Below the pieces are notes generated by a model that was given only the letters and a program-made list of their open reading frames with translations, ran no database searches and was not told the origin of the DNA. The position numbers were made by a program, and so were the translations under genes. DNA of 57,038 nt from Arthrobacter sp. (GTDB lineage: Bacteria > Actinomycetota > Actinomycetes > Actinomycetales > Micrococcaceae), in contig NZ_JAPSHJ010000010.1 in assembly GCF_031179985.1 (NCBI RefSeq), positions 1-57,038 of the forward strand. Reading direction: 5' to 3'. Shown here in pieces: positions 53,002 through 57,038 of the stretch; positions within the stretch are counted from its first letter, which is position 1, and the number at the start of each line of letters is the position of its first letter.

Positions 53002-53850
53002 GTGACCGAACTTGGAAGACACAAACTTGGCAAGCACAGCGCCGCGGAACTTTCCACGTCCATGGACGACTACGAGCTCGCAGAAGCCCTGGTCCGGGAA
53101 GCCGGAACTCTCGCCCTGATGATGCGCCAGGGCGGGCTGGAAGGCCAGCGTAAAACGTCGGTTTCCGACGTCGTCACGGCAGCAGATCACGCAGCTGAAG
53201 CCTACGTGCTGGAGCAGCTGCAGCGCTGCCGGCCCGAGGACGGAATCCTGGGGGAGGAGGGGACTTCAATAGCCGGAAGCAGCGGACGGACCTGGGTGAT
53301 CGACCCCGTGGACGGCACCTACAACTTCCTCCACGGCTCGACGTATTGGTGCTCCGCTATCGCGCTCAAAGACGCATCAGGAGTGGTGCTGGGCGCGATT
53401 TTCCAGCCGGAGGAGGACAAACTGTGGCTTGGCGGGCTTGCCCGGACTGCAACGCTGAACGGTGAACGCCTTTCCACCTTTCATTCCAACGGCGCGGGGC
53501 GCTCCGGCACTCCCTTGGCTGAACTTGGCGCTGCCACATACATCCACCCCGGATGGCTGGCGGACCCGATGTGCGCCATGCCGTGGCACGCTGCCGCCAC
53601 CTCCGCGGCCGCCCTTCGGATGCTCGGCTCCGGCTCCTGCGACCTGGGCCGCGTGGCTGACGGGCAACTGGGCTGCTGGTTCCAGCACAGCTGCCCCGAG
53701 TGGGACTGGCTTCCGGGGAAAGCGATCGTCCGGGCCGCCGGCGGCTCCGCTGATACGGTTCGGGTCAACGGGCTGGACTGGTTTATGGCCGGAGGATCGA
53801 CGGCGGTCCGCGAGCTCCGTGAGGCGTTGTTGTCCGGCTCGGTCGGATAG
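53002..53850 (+). CDS. Inositol-monophosphatase-family phosphatase, probable histidinol-phosphatase
   Basis: A 282-residue magnesium-dependent phosphatase. The metal-binding motifs are in order: GEEGTS (E of motif 1), WVIDPVDGTYNFLHG (motif with D-P-x-D-G-T) and WDWLPG near the end. The version found in actinobacteria beside other genes usually is HisN, acting on histidinol phosphate, but inositol or fructose-bisphosphate activity cannot be excluded, so I leave the symbol empty. GTG 53002 is favoured because TAGGCT lies 7 nt upstream (leaderless pattern); ATG 53062 would cut 20 residues off the N-terminus. It lies about 110 bp before the helicase gene. Confidence 0.85.
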   Translation: MTELGRHKLGKHSAAELSTSMDDYELAEALVREAGTLALMMRQGGLEGQRKTSVSDVVTAADHAAEAYVLEQLQRCRPEDGILGEEGTSIAGSSGRTWVIDPVDGTYNFLHGSTYWCSAIALKDASGVVLGAIFQPEEDKLWLGGLARTATLNGERLSTFHSNGAGRSGTPLAELGAATYIHPGWLADPMCAMPWHAAATSAAALRMLGSGSCDLGRVADGQLGCWFQHSCPEWDWLPGKAIVRAAGGSADTVRVNGLDWFMAGGSTAVRELREALLSGSVG

Positions 53851-53961
53851 AACCGCGGGCCGAAATTGCTGCCGGGAAGCGGAGCCTGAACGGGAGTGAT
53901 TCGGGCCAGGATTGCCTGTGCGAACTTGCTGTCGGCCCCACCGCCTAGACTTGTACCCATC

Positions 53962-56487
53962 ATGGATATGTTGTTTGACCCGTACGCGGACGGTCCTTTC
54001 AAAGCTGCCTCACATCCGGCTGCACTCACTAAAGTGCGCGCCGGCAGCGGTGGTTCGGCGCCTGAAAATGGCGGCGGCAATGAACCTGAAAGGGACGGCG
54101 GAAGCCACATTTCAGGGGAGAAAACCTCGCGGGAGGGCAGGCCCAGGAATCCTGACGCCGCCGAACTGCTGCAGGGGCTCAACCCGCAGCAGGAAGAGGC
54201 CGTTAAGCACTCGGGCGGTGCCCTTCTGATCGTTGCCGGTGCAGGCTCCGGCAAGACACGCGTCCTCAGCAACCGGATCGCCTACCTCATTGCCACCCGC
54301 CGTGCCCATCACGGGGAGATCCTGGCCATCACCTTTACCAACAAGGCGGCTGCGGAGATGCGTGAACGCATTGAGGCGTTGGTAGGCGGCAGGGCCAAGA
54401 CCATGTGGATTTCCACCTTCCACTCCTCCTGCGTGCGGATTTTGCGCCGTGAGGCACCCAACGTCGGCCTGAAATCCAACTTCTCGATCTATGACTCCGC
54501 GGACTCGCTCAGGCTTATCACCCTTGTATCCAAAGGGCTGGACCTCGATCCCAAACGCTTCGCTCCCAAGGCCATTCAGCACAAGATCTCAGCACTTAAG
54601 AATGAGCTCATCGACGCCGACTCCTACGCATCCAGCGCCAACTACAACGACCCCTTCGAACAGGCCGTTGCGGAGGTTTTCAAGGGGTACACGCAGCGTC
54701 TGCGCCAGTCGAACGCCATGGACTTCGATGACCTCATTGCCGAGACCGTCTACATGTTCCGCGCCTTCCCGGCGTTGGCCGAGTCTTACCGGCGGCGGTT
54801 CCGGCATGTTCTGGTGGACGAATACCAGGACACGAACCATGCCCAATATGCCTTGGTGCGCGAAATCGTGGGGGAGGGAGAAGGGGCAGCCGAGCTCACC
54901 GTGGTGGGTGATTCCGACCAGTCCATTTATGCGTTCCGCGGCGCAGATATCCGCAACATCGTGGAGTTTGAGAACGATTATCCGGATGCCCGCACCATCA
55001 AGCTGGAACAGAACTACCGCTCCACTCAGAACATCCTCAATGCCGCCAACTCGGTGATTTCCCGCAACCCCAACAGGCCTGAGAAGAGGCTTTGGACGGC
55101 AGAGGGCGACGGTGAGAAGATCATCGGCTATGTGGGTGAGAACGAACACGACGAAGCCCAGTTCATTGCCAAGGAAATCGACCGCCTCCAGGACGAGGAC
55201 AACCTCCGTCCCGGCGACGTCGCCATTTTCTACCGCACCAACGCGCAGTCCCGCTCCATCGAAGATGTCCTGGTCCGCGTCGGGTTGCCCTACAAAGTGG
55301 TCGGCGGCACCCGGTTCTACGAACGCAAGGAGATCAAGGACGCGCTCGCTTACCTGCGGGTCCTGGTCAACCCGGACGACGACGTCAACCTTCGCCGCGT
55401 GCTCAACGAACCCAAGCGTGGCATCGGCGATCGCGCTGAGGGCGCAGTGGCAGCGTTGGCCACGCGCGAACGGATGTCCTTCATGGCTGCGGCCAGGCGC
55501 GCCGAAGAAGCACCGGGCATGGCCACACGGTCCGTCAACGCAGTGCTCGGGTTCGTGAAACTCCTTGATGACCTTTCAGTAGTTGCAGCAGGTTCCGGCG
55601 CGGCCGCAGCCCTGGAAGCCGTCCTCGAGCAGACCGGTTACCTGGCCGGGCTGCGGTCCAGCACTGACCCGCAGGACGAGTCCCGCGTGGAGAACCTTGC
55701 GGAACTGGTCGCCGTCGTACGGGAATATGAACGTGACAACCCCGAAGGTTCCCTGGAGGCCTTCCTGGAGCAGGTTTCGCTGGTGGCAGACGCCGACCAG
55801 ATCCCCGACGCGCCGGGAGCCGATATTGACGCCGCCGTGGCGGAAGCAAAGCGGCTCGGAGTGGTTACCTTGATGACCCTTCACACGGCCAAGGGGTTGG
55901 AGTTCCCGGTGGTTTTCCTCACCGGCATGGAACACGGGCTGTTCCCGCACCAGCGCTCCGCCACTGATCCCAAGGAACTGGCTGAGGAGCGCAGGCTGGC
56001 GTACGTAGGCCTGACCCGGGCCCGGAAGCGCTTGTATGTGACCCGTTCGGAGGTCCGCAGCATGTGGGGCCAGAGCCAGTACAACCCGGCCAGCCAGTTC
56101 ATCGAGGAAATCCCCGCCGAACTCGTGGAATGGCGACGGGAAGGTTCCATCCGGCAGTCCGGAGGCTGGGGGAGCAGTTCACCCATCGGTTCGAGCCGCT
56201 ACGGCGGATCATTCTGGGGCGCGGGGACGTCCCGGGGCGCGGAAGCCGGCCCAACTGCCGGCTTCAACGCCGACGTTCCGGCCGCCGTCGCCAAGAACAG
56301 GGTGCAGCCGCAAAAGGAAGTTGTTGCCGTCAGTGTCGGGGACAAAGTCAATCACACGAGTTTCGGCAATGGAACGGTGCTCGCCGTGGAAGGCGCCGGG
56401 GACAAGACAGTGGCAAAAGTGAAGTTCGACGTCGGCGAGAAGCGCCTCCTGCTGCGGTACGCTCCCTTGACCAAGCTGGACGCCTGA
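53962..56487 (+). CDS. pcrA: UvrD/PcrA-type DNA helicase
   Basis: An 841-residue superfamily 1A helicase. After an acidic, Gly-rich N-terminus of about 70 residues come motif Q NPQQEEAV, Walker A VAGAGSGKTR, Ia ITFTNKAAAEMRERI, Walker B VDEYQDTN, III VVGDSDQSIYAFRGA, IV LEQNYRST, V LHTAKGLEFPVV and VI RLAYVGLTRARKRLY. The C-terminal tail ends in a Tudor-like fold (VGDKVNHTSFGNGTVLAVEG … KVKFDVGEKRLLL), which in UvrD1/PcrA contacts RNA polymerase. The start ATG 53962 has no Shine-Dalgarno; TAGACT lies 10 nt upstream, implying a very short leader. It unwinds DNA in repair and replication-transcription conflicts. Confidence 0.95.
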   Translation: MDMLFDPYADGPFKAASHPAALTKVRAGSGGSAPENGGGNEPERDGGSHISGEKTSREGRPRNPDAAELLQGLNPQQEEAVKHSGGALLIVAGAGSGKTRVLSNRIAYLIATRRAHHGEILAITFTNKAAAEMRERIEALVGGRAKTMWISTFHSSCVRILRREAPNVGLKSNFSIYDSADSLRLITLVSKGLDLDPKRFAPKAIQHKISALKNELIDADSYASSANYNDPFEQAVAEVFKGYTQRLRQSNAMDFDDLIAETVYMFRAFPALAESYRRRFRHVLVDEYQDTNHAQYALVREIVGEGEGAAELTVVGDSDQSIYAFRGADIRNIVEFENDYPDARTIKLEQNYRSTQNILNAANSVISRNPNRPEKRLWTAEGDGEKIIGYVGENEHDEAQFIAKEIDRLQDEDNLRPGDVAIFYRTNAQSRSIEDVLVRVGLPYKVVGGTRFYERKEIKDALAYLRVLVNPDDDVNLRRVLNEPKRGIGDRAEGAVAALATRERMSFMAAARRAEEAPGMATRSVNAVLGFVKLLDDLSVVAAGSGAAAALEAVLEQTGYLAGLRSSTDPQDESRVENLAELVAVVREYERDNPEGSLEAFLEQVSLVADADQIPDAPGADIDAAVAEAKRLGVVTLMTLHTAKGLEFPVVFLTGMEHGLFPHQRSATDPKELAEERRLAYVGLTRARKRLYVTRSEVRSMWGQSQYNPASQFIEEIPAELVEWRREGSIRQSGGWGSSSPIGSSRYGGSFWGAGTSRGAEAGPTAGFNADVPAAVAKNRVQPQKEVVAVSVGDKVNHTSFGNGTVLAVEGAGDKTVAKVKFDVGEKRLLLRYAPLTKLDA

Positions 56488-56561
56488 CCGTCTTTCCAAG
56501 GGCATTGTGGGGGAGTGCCAACAGGCATACAGTCAGCTGAGGAACGCTAGGGGGCAATGGT

Positions 56562-57038
56562 GTGAAGATTCTGCTGGCCAGCCAGGCAATCGCGGGGCAC
56601 TTCAATCCCATGACGGGAATCGCCAAACGCCTGAAAGACGGCGGGCACGACGTCGGCTTTTACACTGGCAAAGTGTTCGCGGGGAAGCTGGCTGAGCTCG
56701 GCGTCCGGCACTTCCCTTTTGACCGGGCCATTGAGCACACGGCTGACAACCTCAATGAGCTTTATCCGCAGCGGGCCAAGCTCAAAGGACCGGCAGCCAT
56801 CCGCTTCGATGCAGAGCGGATCTTTGCCAGCAACGCTTCGAGATTCTTTGAGGATATCCGGGACGTCCAGAAGGAATTTCCATTCGATACCGTTGTCATG
56901 GACGGTTCCATGTTCATCCAGCGGCTCGTCGGCACCTTGCTGGGCAAGCCTGTCGTCAGCTTCGTCGCGGTGGGAAACATGGAAAGCGACCCACTCGTCC
57001 CCCCTCTGTTTTTCGGCTTCTCACCCGCAAAAACACTT
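56562..57038 (+). CDS. Glycosyltransferase (GT1/MGT-like), N-terminal part
   Basis: The first 159 residues of a gene that runs out of the window; the frame stays open to base 57038. The start KILLASQAIAGHFNPMTGIAKRL and HDVGFYTGKVFAGKLAELG follow the N-terminal Rossmann half of UDP-glycosyltransferases of the macrolide-glycosyltransferase kind (G-H-x-N-P motif). FDTVVMDGSMFIQRL and GKPVVSFVAVGN continue the fold. The sugar-nucleotide C-terminal motif is not included, so donor and acceptor are unknown. GTG 56562 is supported by AGGGGG about 8 nt upstream. It is 74 bp after pcrA. Confidence 0.85.
   Translation, partial: MKILLASQAIAGHFNPMTGIAKRLKDGGHDVGFYTGKVFAGKLAELGVRHFPFDRAIEHTADNLNELYPQRAKLKGPAAIRFDAERIFASNASRFFEDIRDVQKEFPFDTVVMDGSMFIQRLVGTLLGKPVVSFVAVGNMESDPLVPPLFFGFSPAKTL

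Overview
The window is from a high-GC Gram-positive actinobacterium, most likely an Arthrobacter/Pseudarthrobacter-type member of the Micrococcaceae. Pointers are a DtxR/IdeR regulator with a matching iron box, CIRCE-controlled groEL, c-di-AMP (ydaO) riboswitches ahead of cell-wall hydrolases, actinobacterial DUF3263/DUF3027/DUF6457/DUF998 genes, an XPB-type helicase pair, and many start codons lying 6-7 nt after a TANNNT-like -10 box (leaderless style). No prophage, complete insertion sequence or CRISPR array was seen.

Layout. 1-1165: end of dps, a strong terminator, and an ArsR-SRPBCC pair. 1223-11896: a glycine/serine block with a tandem glycine riboswitch, gcvP, gcvT, a 226-bp inverted-repeat element, gcvH, glyA and sdaA, then a FemX-like transferase and a ThrE-type exporter. 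Together these cleave glycine, interconvert it with serine, deaminate serine and probably export excess. 11966-18520: iron-regulated siderophore-interacting protein, ung, DUF3263, LytR_C protein, a cold-shock gene overlapping a solute-binding lipoprotein gene, and groEL behind two CIRCE operators. 18547-24281: two GH26-like glycosidases, an RNase HI with a SnoaL-like (DUF4440-like) tail, a phosphoesterase lipoprotein and an orphan WXG100 protein. 24379-32257: sensor kinase/response regulator, XPB helicase with its Ssl2-like partner, a small membrane protein, then divergent cold-shock-domain protein and DUF3027. 32345-37690: serC, IdeR-like regulator, and three cell-wall hydrolases sharing an unusual export signal, two of them behind c-di-AMP riboswitches. 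37881-41881: HNH endonuclease and a molybdenum-cofactor/formate-dehydrogenase maturation cluster. 42047-45073: GH38 alpha-mannosidase. 45272-50521: a coupled HTH plus 7-TM gene pair facing an ABC-F/ABC-exporter operon that has a structured leader and a small upstream ORF. 50518-57038: NUDIX, DUF6314-like gene directly abutting tRNA-Arg(CCU), DUF998, a membrane protein, hisN-like phosphatase, pcrA/uvrD and the start of a glycosyltransferase.

The most interesting signals are regulatory. In both c-di-AMP riboswitches the Shine-Dalgarno of the hydrolase lies inside the last aptamer helix. The ABC-F operon has an attenuator-like leader with a nested uORF ending in WWR. The HTH/7-TM pair has no clear assignment. 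The DUF6314-like gene appears to start one base after a tRNA. The gcvT-gcvH gap holds a MITE/REP-like element. All functional calls rest on reading sequence and family knowledge; no database search was run.
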